DNA from: Myxococcales bacterium
Lineage (GTDB): Bacteria; Myxococcota; Myxococcia; Myxococcales; JAKAPL01
Assembly: GCA_021783235.1 (NCBI GenBank)
Contig: JAJXUD010000029.1
Span: forward strand, 1-49,633
Direction: 5' to 3'
DNA: 49,633 nucleotides
How positions within the stretch are numbered: the first letter of the stretch is position 1; every line of letters starts with the position of its first letter. The notes under the pieces were generated by a model. That model was not told where the DNA came from, ran no database searches, and saw only the letters and a list, made by a program, of their open reading frames with translations. Made by a program: the position numbers and the translations under genes. Of this stretch, positions 7,365 through 16,142 are shown one piece after another.

Positions 7365-9044
7365 ATGAAGACGAAGGCCTTGCTCGCGCTGCTCTGCCTC
7401 GCCTCTGTGGGTTGCCCCGGCAACGGAGGCTCCGACGCCGGACCCGAGTGCTCGGGCGGTTGCCCGCTCCACGAGACCTGCGTGGGCGGACGCTGCCAGT
7501 GCGAGGTGAACTTCGCCGCCTGCCCCGCGAGCGCCGACGGCGGCGCCGCGGACGCCGGGACCGTCTGCGTGCAGACCTCCCAGGACCCGCAGAACTGCGG
7601 CGGCTGCGGCGTCGTCTGCCCCGCGGGCGAGGCCTGCCTCGGCGGAAGCTGCCAGTGCAACGCCGCCCAGTGCCCCGGCCCCGACGGCGGCCTCGTCTGC
7701 TCGGACCTCCAGTCCGACCCGCAGAACTGCAGCCAGTGCGGCGAGCTCTGCCCCGAGAACGAGCAGTGCGTCGGCGGCCTCTGCCAGTGCCCGAGCGGCA
7801 ACACGATCTGCCCGCTCGCGGACGGCGGCGTCGTCTGCACGGATCTCTCGTCGGACCCGAACAACTGCGGCGGCTGCGCCCTCGGCTGCGACGGCGGGAG
7901 CTGCCAGTGCGACCCGGCCACCCAGCTCTGCCTCGCGCCCGCGCCGGGCCAGCCGGGAAGCTGCAGCTGCCAGGGGACCTTGACCCCCTGCGGCGCGAAC
8001 GGCGGCGGCTGCGTCGACACCAACGGCGATCCGAACAATTGCGGCGGTTGCGGCCAGCTCTGCCCGACCGGCAACTGCGTGGGGGGGGTCTGCGTCTGCG
8101 ACGCGCCGTACACGAAGTGCGGGACCGACTGCACGAACCTGCTCTCCGACGTCCACCACTGCGGCGCCTGCGGCAACGACTGCGCCCTCGGGCCGGGCGC
8201 GGGGCTGTCGGGCGTGGCCTGCGACCAGGGGAGCTGCGTCTGCGCCCTCGCGAGCGGCTCGAGCGGAAGCATCTGCGCCTCGGGCAGCGGCGGAAGCTGC
8301 GTCGACCTCATGAGCGACGCGCAGAACTGCGGTCGCTGCCAGGCCCCCTGCCCGGCGCCGACCACGAGCTGCACCGACGGCAACTGCACCTGCCCCGCCC
8401 AGACGCAGCTCTGCACGAGCGGCGGGAACGCGAGCTGCACAGATGTCTCGCGCGACGTCTCGAACTGCGGGAGCTGCGGCAACGCCTGCGCCCAGAGCTT
8501 CGCGCAGGGTTCGAGCTGCAGCCTGGGCCACTGCGTCTGCACCGACGTGCAGATCCTCTGCATCGGCCAGACATCGCCGCTCGCCTGCGCCTGCGAGGCG
8601 GCCGACGGCGGCAGCGCCTGCCAGCAGCCGCGCCTCGCCTTCGCCGACGTGGCGCCCATCCTGACCGATCCGAGCGCACCCCTCGGCTGCGCCACCTCCG
8701 GCTGCCACAGCGCCCAGGCCCACGCCGGGGGCCTCGACCTCTCGAGCGCGCAGGCGGCCTACGCCGGGCTGCTCGGGAGCGCCGACGGCGGCGTGGCCTC
8801 GTCCTGCGACGGCGGCCCGACCGGCGGCTTCGGCAGCGTCCCCTCGCAGGCGTGCCCCTGCGCCGCCCGGGTCGTCCCCGGCGTGCCGGCCTCGTCCTTC
8901 CTCCTCCAGACGCTCTCCAACTCGTCGAGCCTCTGCGCCGGCGCCCTCCCCATGCCGGTCGACTCGGACGGCGGCTTCCACTCGCTGAGCGCCTGCGAGA
9001 TTCAGCTGCTCACCGTCTGGGTCGCCCAGGGGGCCAATCCCTGA
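7365..9044 (+). CDS. Cysteine-rich lipoprotein with C-terminal haem-like CX4CH motif
   Basis: The product is 559 residues with a lipoprotein signal (LLALLCLASVGC, Cys17). Residues about 25-400 form roughly ten cysteine modules of the type DPQNCGGCGxxCPxGxxCxxGxCxC, common in myxobacterial surface proteins and probably disulfide-linked. The last 130 residues differ: Cys442, Cys447 and His448 form CATSGCH, followed by AGGLDLSSAQAAYAGLLG, which resembles the atypical c-type cytochrome-like domains of Myxococcota and Planctomycetota. Haem binding is inferred. ATG 7365 has GGGAGCGGGAG upstream. The next gene begins 5 nt after its stop. Its role is unknown; it probably sits on the cell surface or in the outer membrane. 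Confidence 0.8.
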   Translation: MKTKALLALLCLASVGCPGNGGSDAGPECSGGCPLHETCVGGRCQCEVNFAACPASADGGAADAGTVCVQTSQDPQNCGGCGVVCPAGEACLGGSCQCNAAQCPGPDGGLVCSDLQSDPQNCSQCGELCPENEQCVGGLCQCPSGNTICPLADGGVVCTDLSSDPNNCGGCALGCDGGSCQCDPATQLCLAPAPGQPGSCSCQGTLTPCGANGGGCVDTNGDPNNCGGCGQLCPTGNCVGGVCVCDAPYTKCGTDCTNLLSDVHHCGACGNDCALGPGAGLSGVACDQGSCVCALASGSSGSICASGSGGSCVDLMSDAQNCGRCQAPCPAPTTSCTDGNCTCPAQTQLCTSGGNASCTDVSRDVSNCGSCGNACAQSFAQGSSCSLGHCVCTDVQILCIGQTSPLACACEAADGGSACQQPRLAFADVAPILTDPSAPLGCATSGCHSAQAHAGGLDLSSAQAAYAGLLGSADGGVASSCDGGPTGGFGSVPSQACPCAARVVPGVPASSFLLQTLSNSSSLCAGALPMPVDSDGGFHSLSACEIQLLTVWVAQGANP

Positions 9045-9049
9045 CGCCT

Positions 9050-9880
9050 TTGGCGGAGAGGGGCCCATTCGACGACGCGCGGGAGACCTCCGAGCTCGTC
9101 CTCGGTCGCTCCAAGGTCGGCGCTCCCCGGGTCGGACTGGTCCTCGGCAGCGGGCTCGGCCGCTACGCCGAGCGGCTCTTCGACGCGGTCGACGTGCCGT
9201 ACTCGGAGCTGCCGCACTTCCCCGGGGTCGGCGTGCCGGGCCACGCCGGTCGGCTCTGGATCGGCCGGGTGCGGTCGACGCCCGTCGCCGTGCTCCAGGG
9301 GCGGGTCCACCTCTACGAAGGCCACGATCCGGCGCGGGTGGTCTTCGGCGTTCGGCTCCTCCGGGCGCTCGGCTGCGAGGTCGTGGTCCTCACGAACGCC
9401 GCGGGCGGCGTGCGGACCGACCTCGCTCCCGGCGAGCTGATGCGGATCACCGACCAGCTGAACCTCACCGGCCGCAACCCGCTCGTCGGGCCGAACGACG
9501 AGCGGCTCGGCCCGCGCTTCCCCGATCTCACGGACGCCTACGACCCGGCCCTCGCCGAGCTGCTCGATCGCGCGGCCGCGGAGGCGGGGATCGGGCTGCG
9601 GAGCGGCGTCTACGCGCAGCTCCTCGGCCCCTCCTACGAGACGCCCGCCGAGATCCGGATGCTGCGGCTGCTCGGCGCCGACGCGGTCGGCATGAGCACG
9701 GCCCTCGAGGCGATCGCCGCGCGCCACGCGGGCCTGCGCGTCGCCGGCCTCTCCTGCATCACGAACCTCGCCGCGGGCCTCGCGCAGAGGCCGCTCTCCC
9801 ACGCCGAGGTCTCCGAGACCGCCGCTCGCGTCGAGGGCGACTTCGCGCGGCTGCTCGACGCCTTCGTCGCCCGGATCTGA
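9050..9880 (+). CDS. punA: Purine nucleoside phosphorylase (trimeric type)
   Basis: This 276-residue enzyme phosphorolyses inosine, guanosine and their deoxy forms. Family motifs occur in order: GLVLGSGLG (residues about 30-38), PGHAG, QGRVHLYEGH, TNAAGGV, GPSYETPAEIRM and VGMSTALEAIAARHAG. The Asn in SCITNLAAG corresponds to the Asn that selects 6-oxopurines, which separates it from methylthioadenosine phosphorylases (Asp there). The start is TTG 9050, giving the usual N-terminal length; the open frame further upstream is antisense-like read-through of the lipoprotein gene. It probably shares a transcript with that gene. Confidence 0.9.
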   Translation: MAERGPFDDARETSELVLGRSKVGAPRVGLVLGSGLGRYAERLFDAVDVPYSELPHFPGVGVPGHAGRLWIGRVRSTPVAVLQGRVHLYEGHDPARVVFGVRLLRALGCEVVVLTNAAGGVRTDLAPGELMRITDQLNLTGRNPLVGPNDERLGPRFPDLTDAYDPALAELLDRAAAEAGIGLRSGVYAQLLGPSYETPAEIRMLRLLGADAVGMSTALEAIAARHAGLRVAGLSCITNLAAGLAQRPLSHAEVSETAARVEGDFARLLDAFVARI

Positions 9881-9911
9881 CGGTCGTGATCCGGCGGGGC
9901 GGGCGGCGCCG

Positions 9912-10289
9912 CTACGGCCGCCCGAGCAGCTCCGTCACCTTCGCGACGAGCAGCGGCGCGTCGACCGGCTTCGTCAGGTACGCCGTGGCGCCCGCCGCGA
10001 GGAGCCGGCGCCGGTTCTCCTCGTCGCTGACCGTGGTGAGCACGACGATGGGGACCGCGCGCGTCTGCGGCCGGCCGCGCAGCCAGGTCACGAGTCCGAG
10101 GCCGCCGACGAGCGGCATGTTGAGGTCGGTCAGCACGATGTCGAAGGTGGCCGCGCTGGCCACGCGGATTCCCTCCGCGCCGTCGCCCGCCTCGGTGCAG
10201 GCGAGATCCGGGATGAGGCCGAGCGCTCCCACGACCGCCTGGCGGATCGACGGGGAGTCGTCGACGACGAGCGCGCGCCTTTGGGGCAT
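9912..10289 (-). CDS. Single-domain CheY-like response regulator
   Basis: The product is 125 residues, a receiver domain only. It shows the acidic pair in VVDDSPSIRQ, the phosphoacceptor Asp in VLTDLNMPLVGG, the switch Thr in VVLTTVSD and the conserved Lys in AYLTKPVDAP. With no output domain it would act by binding a partner, as CheY-type proteins do. No histidine kinase is adjacent. It is convergent with the purine phosphorylase gene and divergent from cytidine deaminase, so it looks like an independent insertion among salvage genes. Its partner is unknown. Confidence 0.9.
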   Translation of the reverse strand: MPQRRALVVDDSPSIRQAVVGALGLIPDLACTEAGDGAEGIRVASAATFDIVLTDLNMPLVGGLGLVTWLRGRPQTRAVPIVVLTTVSDEENRRRLLAAGATAYLTKPVDAPLLVAKVTELLGRP

Positions 10290-10354
10290 CGGGCCGCCAT
10301 CTTAGCACGGCCGCCGCTGGCGCGCCGCCGTCTCTCTCTGGTAGAGAGGCAGCC

Positions 10355-10858
10355 GTGCCGGCGCGTGTCGACCAGAGGACCGTTTCGCGCAGAAAGCCCC
10401 CTTCGGCCGCGAACGGCCGGAAGGGACGGCCGGCGGCCGCCGCACGGCCTCGCCAGGTCGCGGGCGAGCTGCTCGAGGATCTCGCCCTGCAGGCGGCGAG
10501 GATTCGCGAGCACGCCTACGCCCCCTACTCGCGCTTCAAGGTCGGCGCCGCGGTGCTCGGCGCCTCGGGGCGGGTCTACACCGGCTGCAACGTCGAGAAC
10601 TGCTCGTACGGACTGGCGCTCTGCGCGGAGCGCGGCGCGGTGGCGGCGGCGGTGGCGGCGGGCGAGACCTCGCTTCTGGCGGCCGCCGTGCTGACCGGCT
10701 CCGAGGAGCCGAGCCCGCCCTGCGGCATGTGCCTGCAGACGCTCGCCGAGTTCGGCTCGCCCGAGATGCCCGTGCTCCTCGTCAACCTGCGCGGCGTCCG
10801 GCGGCTCCTCGCGCTCGGCGAGCTGATGCCGCACGCCTTCGCCCGCTCGTTCCTTTAG
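10355..10858 (+). CDS. cdd: Cytidine deaminase
   Basis: The product is 167 residues. Residues about 45-165 form the homotetrameric cytidine deaminase domain that converts (deoxy)cytidine to (deoxy)uridine. The substrate motif GCNVENCSYGLALCAERGAV contains the first zinc Cys and the proton-shuttling Glu; PCGMCLQ supplies the other two zinc cysteines. YAPYSRFKVGAA is the usual N-terminal strand. The first 40 residues are an extra basic Ala/Arg/Pro-rich tail not typical of the family; I see no better internal start codon, so GTG 10355 is kept. The activity feeds cytidine into the uridine branch handled by the phosphorylase at 5924-7231. Confidence 0.9.
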   Translation: MPARVDQRTVSRRKPPSAANGRKGRPAAAARPRQVAGELLEDLALQAARIREHAYAPYSRFKVGAAVLGASGRVYTGCNVENCSYGLALCAERGAVAAAVAAGETSLLAAAVLTGSEEPSPPCGMCLQTLAEFGSPEMPVLLVNLRGVRRLLALGELMPHAFARSFL

Positions 10859-10870
10859 AGCCACGCCGGG

Positions 10871-11821
10871 ATGCGCGTCTTCGGGTCGATCGACGAGGCG
10901 AGCGGATCGGCGGGGCTCGCCCCGGGGGCCGCGCTCGCCATCGGCAACTTCGACGGCGTCCACCTCGGGCACCGCGCGCTCCTCGCCGAGGCGCTCCGTC
11001 TCGCCCGCGCGCAGGGGACGCCCGCCGCGGCGCTGACCTTCGAGCCGCACCCCGGCAAGCTGCTCGGCCCCAAGGTGGCCCCGCGGCTCCTCACGACCCC
11101 CGCGCGCAAGCTCGAGCTGCTCGCCGAGGCCGGCCTCGACGCCGTGGTCGTGCAGCCGTTCGACGCGGCCTTCGCGGCGGTCTCGGCCGAGGCCTTCGTC
11201 CAGGGGCTGCTCCTCGGGGGGCTGCGCGTCGGCGCCGTCGTGGTCGGCGAGGACTTCTCCTTCGGCCAGGGGCGGCGAGGGCGCGCCGAGCAGCTTCGCG
11301 CCTGGCTCCCCGCGGGGGGGGCGCGCCTCAGCCTCGTCCCGAAGGTCGAGCTCGACGGCGCGCCGGTCTCTTCCACCCGCGTCCGGGAGCTCGTGCTCGA
11401 GGGGCGGGTCGCCCAGGCCGCGCGGATGCTCGCGCGCCCCTTCGACGTCGACGGCCGCGTCGTCACCGGCATGGGGCGGGGTCGCGGGCTCGGCTTCCCC
11501 ACCGCGAACGTCCTGCCCGACGCCGAGCTCCTGCCGGCGAACGGCGTCTACGCCGTCCGCGCGCGCGGCACCTTCGGGGAGCTCCCCGGCGCCGCGAACC
11601 TCGGCCGCAAGCCGACCTTCGGCGAGGACGCCGGGCAGACGCTCGAGATCCACCTCATCGGCTTCGCCGGCAAGGAGTCGCTCGTCGGCCAGCCGATGCG
11701 GGTCGCCTTCCTCGAGCGGCTGCGGGACGAGCAGCGTTTCCCGTCGGTCGAGGCGCTCGCGGTCCAGATCGGCCGCGACGTCGCGCTGGCCGCGCGGATC
11801 GGGAACGCGCCGGGCCGTTGA
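10871..11821 (+). CDS. ribF: Bifunctional riboflavin kinase / FAD synthetase
   Basis: The product is 316 residues, normal for RibF. It phosphorylates riboflavin to FMN and adenylates FMN to FAD. The N-terminal nucleotidyltransferase half shows AIGNFDGVHLGHRALL (about residues 24-39), FEPHPGKLL, and VVGEDFSFGQGRRG. SSTRVRELVLEGRV leads into the C-terminal kinase half with GRVVTGMGRGRGLGFPTANV and the FMN-binding region around NLGRKPTFGED. It starts 12 nt after the cytidine deaminase stop and probably shares its transcript. The short run of eight Gs near 11310 does not disturb the frame. Confidence 0.93.
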   Translation: MRVFGSIDEASGSAGLAPGAALAIGNFDGVHLGHRALLAEALRLARAQGTPAAALTFEPHPGKLLGPKVAPRLLTTPARKLELLAEAGLDAVVVQPFDAAFAAVSAEAFVQGLLLGGLRVGAVVVGEDFSFGQGRRGRAEQLRAWLPAGGARLSLVPKVELDGAPVSSTRVRELVLEGRVAQAARMLARPFDVDGRVVTGMGRGRGLGFPTANVLPDAELLPANGVYAVRARGTFGELPGAANLGRKPTFGEDAGQTLEIHLIGFAGKESLVGQPMRVAFLERLRDEQRFPSVEALAVQIGRDVALAARIGNAPGR

Positions 11822-11833
11822 CCTCCGCCGGCA

Positions 11834-11862
11834 TTGACCTCCGATGGACCGCAAGCTATCGT
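11834..11862 (+). promoter_or_regulatory. Sigma-70-type promoter for pilB
   Basis: TTGACC (11834-11839) and TATCGT (11857-11862) are separated by 17 nt, the optimal spacing, with five and four matches to consensus. Transcription would start near 11869, about 37 nt ahead of the pilB ATG, which has GAGGTCGGAAG as its ribosome binding site. Confidence 0.5.
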
Positions 11863-11905
11863 TTCGCCTGTCGTTCGACGCCTTCTCAGCCCGTGAGGTC
11901 GGAAG

Positions 11906-13636
11906 ATGCCCGAGGGTCAAGCCCCTCCCCCAGCACAGGCGGGCCGCCGGCTCGGCGAGCTCCTCATCAGGCAGAACCTCATCTCGCTTCAGGCGCTGAA
12001 GAAGGCCCAGGACGCCCAGACCAAGGACGGCGGCCGGCTCGGCTACCACCTCATCAAGACGGGCGCCATCGAGGAGCAGAAGCTCACCGACTTCCTCTCG
12101 AAGCAGTACGGCGTCCCCGCGATCAACCTGAAGGACTTCGAGATCGACCCCGAGGTCTTGAAGCTGGTCCCGAAGGAGGTCGCCGAGAAGCACCTCGTCA
12201 TCCCGGTGAACCGCGCCGGACCGTCGCTCATCGTCGCGATGAGCGACCCCTCGAACATCTTCGCGGTCGACGACCTCAAGTTCCTCACCGGCTACAACAT
12301 CGAGAGCGTCGTCGCCTCCGAGGTCGCCATCAAGGAGGCGATCGAGCACTACTACGCCGCGAAGGGGCCGTCGGTGGAGGAGGTGCTCGGCGCGGCCGAG
12401 GACGACATCTCCGTCGAGCACGAGGAAGAGGAGTCGATCTCCGACATCGAGAAGGCCGCCGACGACGCCCCGGTGGTCAAGCTCGTGAACCTCATCCTGC
12501 TCGACGCCATCAAGAAGGGCGCGAGCGACATCCACGTCGAGCCGTACGAGAAGGACTTCCGCGTCCGCTACCGGATCGACGGCGTGCTCTACGAGGTGAT
12601 GAAGCCGCCGCTCAAGCTGCGCAACGCGCTCACCTCGCGCCTCAAGATCATGGCCGAGCTCGACATCGCCGAGCGGCGGCTCCCGCAGGACGGCCGCATC
12701 AAGCTGCGCATCGGCCAGGGCAAGGAGATGGACTTCCGCGTCTCCGTCTGCCCGACGCTCTTCGGCGAGAAGATCGTGCTGCGGCTCCTCGACAAGTCGA
12801 ACCTGCAGCTCGACATGACGAAGCTCGGCTTCGAGGAGAACCAGCTCAAGTGGTTCCTCGAGGCGATCGAGCGGCCGTACGGCATGGTGCTCGTCACGGG
12901 CCCCACCGGCTCGGGCAAGACCACGACGCTCTACTCGGCCCTCTCGCGGCTGAACCAGGTGTCGGACAACATCTCCACCGCCGAGGACCCGGTCGAGTTC
13001 AACTTCGCCGGCATCAACCAGGTCCAGATGCACGAGGACATCGGGCTGAACTTCGCCTCGGCCCTCCGGTCGTTCCTCCGGCAGGACCCCGACATCATCA
13101 TGGTGGGCGAGATCCGCGACTTCGAGACGGCGGAGATCGCGGTCAAGGCCGCGCTCACCGGCCACCTCGTGCTCTCGACGCTCCACACGAACGACGCCCC
13201 GGCGACGATCAGCCGGCTGCTCAACATGGGCATCGAGCCGTTCCTCGTGACGGCCTCCTTGAACCTCATCCTCGCGCAGCGGCTCTGCCGCAAGCTCTGC
13301 CAGGAGTGCAAGAAGGAGTCGCCCGTCGAGCCGCAGGCCCTCATCGACGCGGGCGTCCCCGCCGAGGAGGCCGGGAGCTACACCGTCTACGAGCCGGGCG
13401 GCTGCAAGCTCTGCAACGACCGCGGCTACAAGGGGCGCCTCGCCATCTACGAGGTCATGCCGTTCTTCGATCCGATCAAGGAGCTCGTCATCAACGGCGC
13501 CTCGACGGCCGAGATCAAGCAGGAGGCGATCCGGCAGGGCATGCAGACCCTGCGCATGTCCGCCATCGCCAAGATGAAGGGCGGCATCACGACCCTCGAA
13601 GAGGTCGTCGGCAACACGGCCCCAGACCGCTTCTAG
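11906..13636 (+). CDS. pilB: Type IV pilus assembly (extension) ATPase PilB
   Basis: The 576-residue cytoplasmic hexameric ATPase powers pilin polymerisation. The N-terminal MshEN/GspE-N domain (about residues 10-170) contains RLGELLIRQNLIS and LGYHLIKTGAIEEQKL. The C-terminal motor has Walker A GPTGSGKTTTLY, the Asp box (TAEDPVEF), Walker B DPDIIMVGEIRDFETAEIA and the His box LSTLHTNDAP. The zinc tetracysteine set is complete (CRKLCQEC and CKLCNDRG). It is first of the pilB-pilT-pilC-pilS run, the same order as in Myxococcus xanthus. In that organism extension ATPases can bind c-di-GMP through the MshEN domain; that is not shown here. Confidence 0.96.
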   Translation: MPEGQAPPPAQAGRRLGELLIRQNLISLQALKKAQDAQTKDGGRLGYHLIKTGAIEEQKLTDFLSKQYGVPAINLKDFEIDPEVLKLVPKEVAEKHLVIPVNRAGPSLIVAMSDPSNIFAVDDLKFLTGYNIESVVASEVAIKEAIEHYYAAKGPSVEEVLGAAEDDISVEHEEEESISDIEKAADDAPVVKLVNLILLDAIKKGASDIHVEPYEKDFRVRYRIDGVLYEVMKPPLKLRNALTSRLKIMAELDIAERRLPQDGRIKLRIGQGKEMDFRVSVCPTLFGEKIVLRLLDKSNLQLDMTKLGFEENQLKWFLEAIERPYGMVLVTGPTGSGKTTTLYSALSRLNQVSDNISTAEDPVEFNFAGINQVQMHEDIGLNFASALRSFLRQDPDIIMVGEIRDFETAEIAVKAALTGHLVLSTLHTNDAPATISRLLNMGIEPFLVTASLNLILAQRLCRKLCQECKKESPVEPQALIDAGVPAEEAGSYTVYEPGGCKLCNDRGYKGRLAIYEVMPFFDPIKELVINGASTAEIKQEAIRQGMQTLRMSAIAKMKGGITTLEEVVGNTAPDRF

Positions 13637-13685
13637 CCCGCGCCCGCTCGCGCCCTCGCAGCCCCACCGCTGAACGGAGTCCGAA

Positions 13686-14795
<1,110 letters not shown>

Positions 14796-14876
14796 CCGAT
14801 GATTTCCCGCCGTCGCCCTCCCGTGCGATACTTGCCTTTGGACCTCGTCCGTCCGGGACGCGATAGGAGCTGAGGG

Positions 14877-16136
14877 ATGGCCACCGCCGCCGCCGCGACC
14901 AAAGAAGCCGCCCCCAAGAAGGTGAAGAAGAAGGCCGCGCCCGTCTGGATCTGGAAGGGCACGAGCAAGGAGGGGCAGGAGCGGCAGGGCGAGATGTCGG
15001 CCGCCGACGCCGACTCGGTGCAGCAGCGGCTGCGCCAGATGGGGATCAACCCCACCAAGGTCAAGAAGAAGCCGCTCGAGATCAAGCTTCCGAGCTTCGG
15101 CGGCGTCCCGCGCAAGAACCTCATCATCTTCACCCGCCAGCTCTCCACCATGATCGACGCCGGCCTGCCGCTCGTGCAGTGCCTCGAGATCCTCTATGGC
15201 CAGCAGGACCACGCCGGCTTCAAGCAGGCCCTCGGTGAGATCAAAGAGCGCGTAGAGTCCGGATCGACGTTTGCGGACGCCCTGCGCGAGCAGCCGAAGA
15301 TCTTCGACGAGCTCTACCGCGAGCTCGTCGCCGCCGGCGAGGTCGGCGGCATCCTCGACACCATCCTGAACCGGCTCGTCGTCTACATCGAGAAGGCGGC
15401 CAAGCTCGCGAGCAAGGTCCGGGGCGCGATGGTCTACCCGAGCATCGTGCTCGTGATCGGCGTCGTGGTCACGGTCGTCCTGATGGTCTTCGTCACGCCG
15501 ACGTTCGAGAAGATGTTCAAGGACTTCGGCGGGACGCTGCCAGCGCCGACGCAGGTGGTCGTCGACATCTCGCACTTCCTCGTGGACCATGGCTTGATGA
15601 TGGTCGTGGTCGCTGGAGCCTTCGTCGCAGGCATCGCCGCGGCCTTGAGAACCGAGAAGGGGACGCGATTTCTTCACATGGCGTTGCTGCATACCCCGAT
15701 CATCGGCGACGTCGTCCGCAAGACGGCCGTGGCGCGCTTCACGCGGACCCTCGGCACGATGATCTCGTCGGGCGTCCCGATCATGGACGCGCTCAACGTG
15801 GTCGCGAAGACCGCAGGGAACCGGGTCGTCGAGGACGCCATCCTGCACGTGCGGGCCAAGGTCGGCGAGGGCAAGAACATCGCCCAGCCGCTCGGGGAGT
15901 CGAAGGTCTTCCCCACCATGGTCGTGCAGATGATCGGCGTCGGCGAGGCGACCGGCGCGATGGATCAGATGCTCTCCAAGATCGCCGACTTCTATGACGA
16001 GGAGGTCGACGCCGCGGTGGCCGCGATGACCGCCGCCATCGAGCCGCTCATGATGGTCTTCCTCGGCGGCGTCGTCGGCGGCTTCCTCATCGCCATGTAC
16101 CTCCCGATCTTCACGATCGCGAGCGCCATCAAGTAG
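14877..16136 (+). CDS. pilC: Type IV pilus inner-membrane platform protein PilC
   Basis: The product is 419 residues. A Lys/Ala-rich N-terminal extension precedes two GspF/PilC domains (about residues 80-205 and 285-405) with three membrane helices, including VLVIGVVVTVVLMVFV and the C-terminal FLGGVVGGFLIAMYLPIF. FTRQLSTMIDAGLPL and FTRTLGTMISSGVPI are the paired family motifs. It couples PilB/PilT to the growing pilus base. ATG 14877 has TAGGAG and GAGGG upstream. A short stretch near 15585-15720 has more A/T at third positions than the rest of the gene. Confidence 0.95.
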   Translation: MATAAAATKEAAPKKVKKKAAPVWIWKGTSKEGQERQGEMSAADADSVQQRLRQMGINPTKVKKKPLEIKLPSFGGVPRKNLIIFTRQLSTMIDAGLPLVQCLEILYGQQDHAGFKQALGEIKERVESGSTFADALREQPKIFDELYRELVAAGEVGGILDTILNRLVVYIEKAAKLASKVRGAMVYPSIVLVIGVVVTVVLMVFVTPTFEKMFKDFGGTLPAPTQVVVDISHFLVDHGLMMVVVAGAFVAGIAAALRTEKGTRFLHMALLHTPIIGDVVRKTAVARFTRTLGTMISSGVPIMDALNVVAKTAGNRVVEDAILHVRAKVGEGKNIAQPLGESKVFPTMVVQMIGVGEATGAMDQMLSKIADFYDEEVDAAVAAMTAAIEPLMMVFLGGVVGGFLIAMYLPIFTIASAIK

Positions 16137-16142
16137 CCGGCG

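Noticed and set aside
8082-8089. Run of eight Gs in a surface-lipoprotein gene as a phase-variation tract (another near 11310 in ribF)
   Set aside because: Such runs are expected by chance at this GC content and one lies in a housekeeping gene. Nothing else suggests switching.
5852-8695. Frame open upstream of the binding-lipoprotein gene, giving a 1324-residue ORF
   Set aside because: High GC keeps antisense frames free of stops. The segment is antisense to the phosphorylase and lipoprotein genes, and a clear signal peptide with ribosome binding site starts at 5851.
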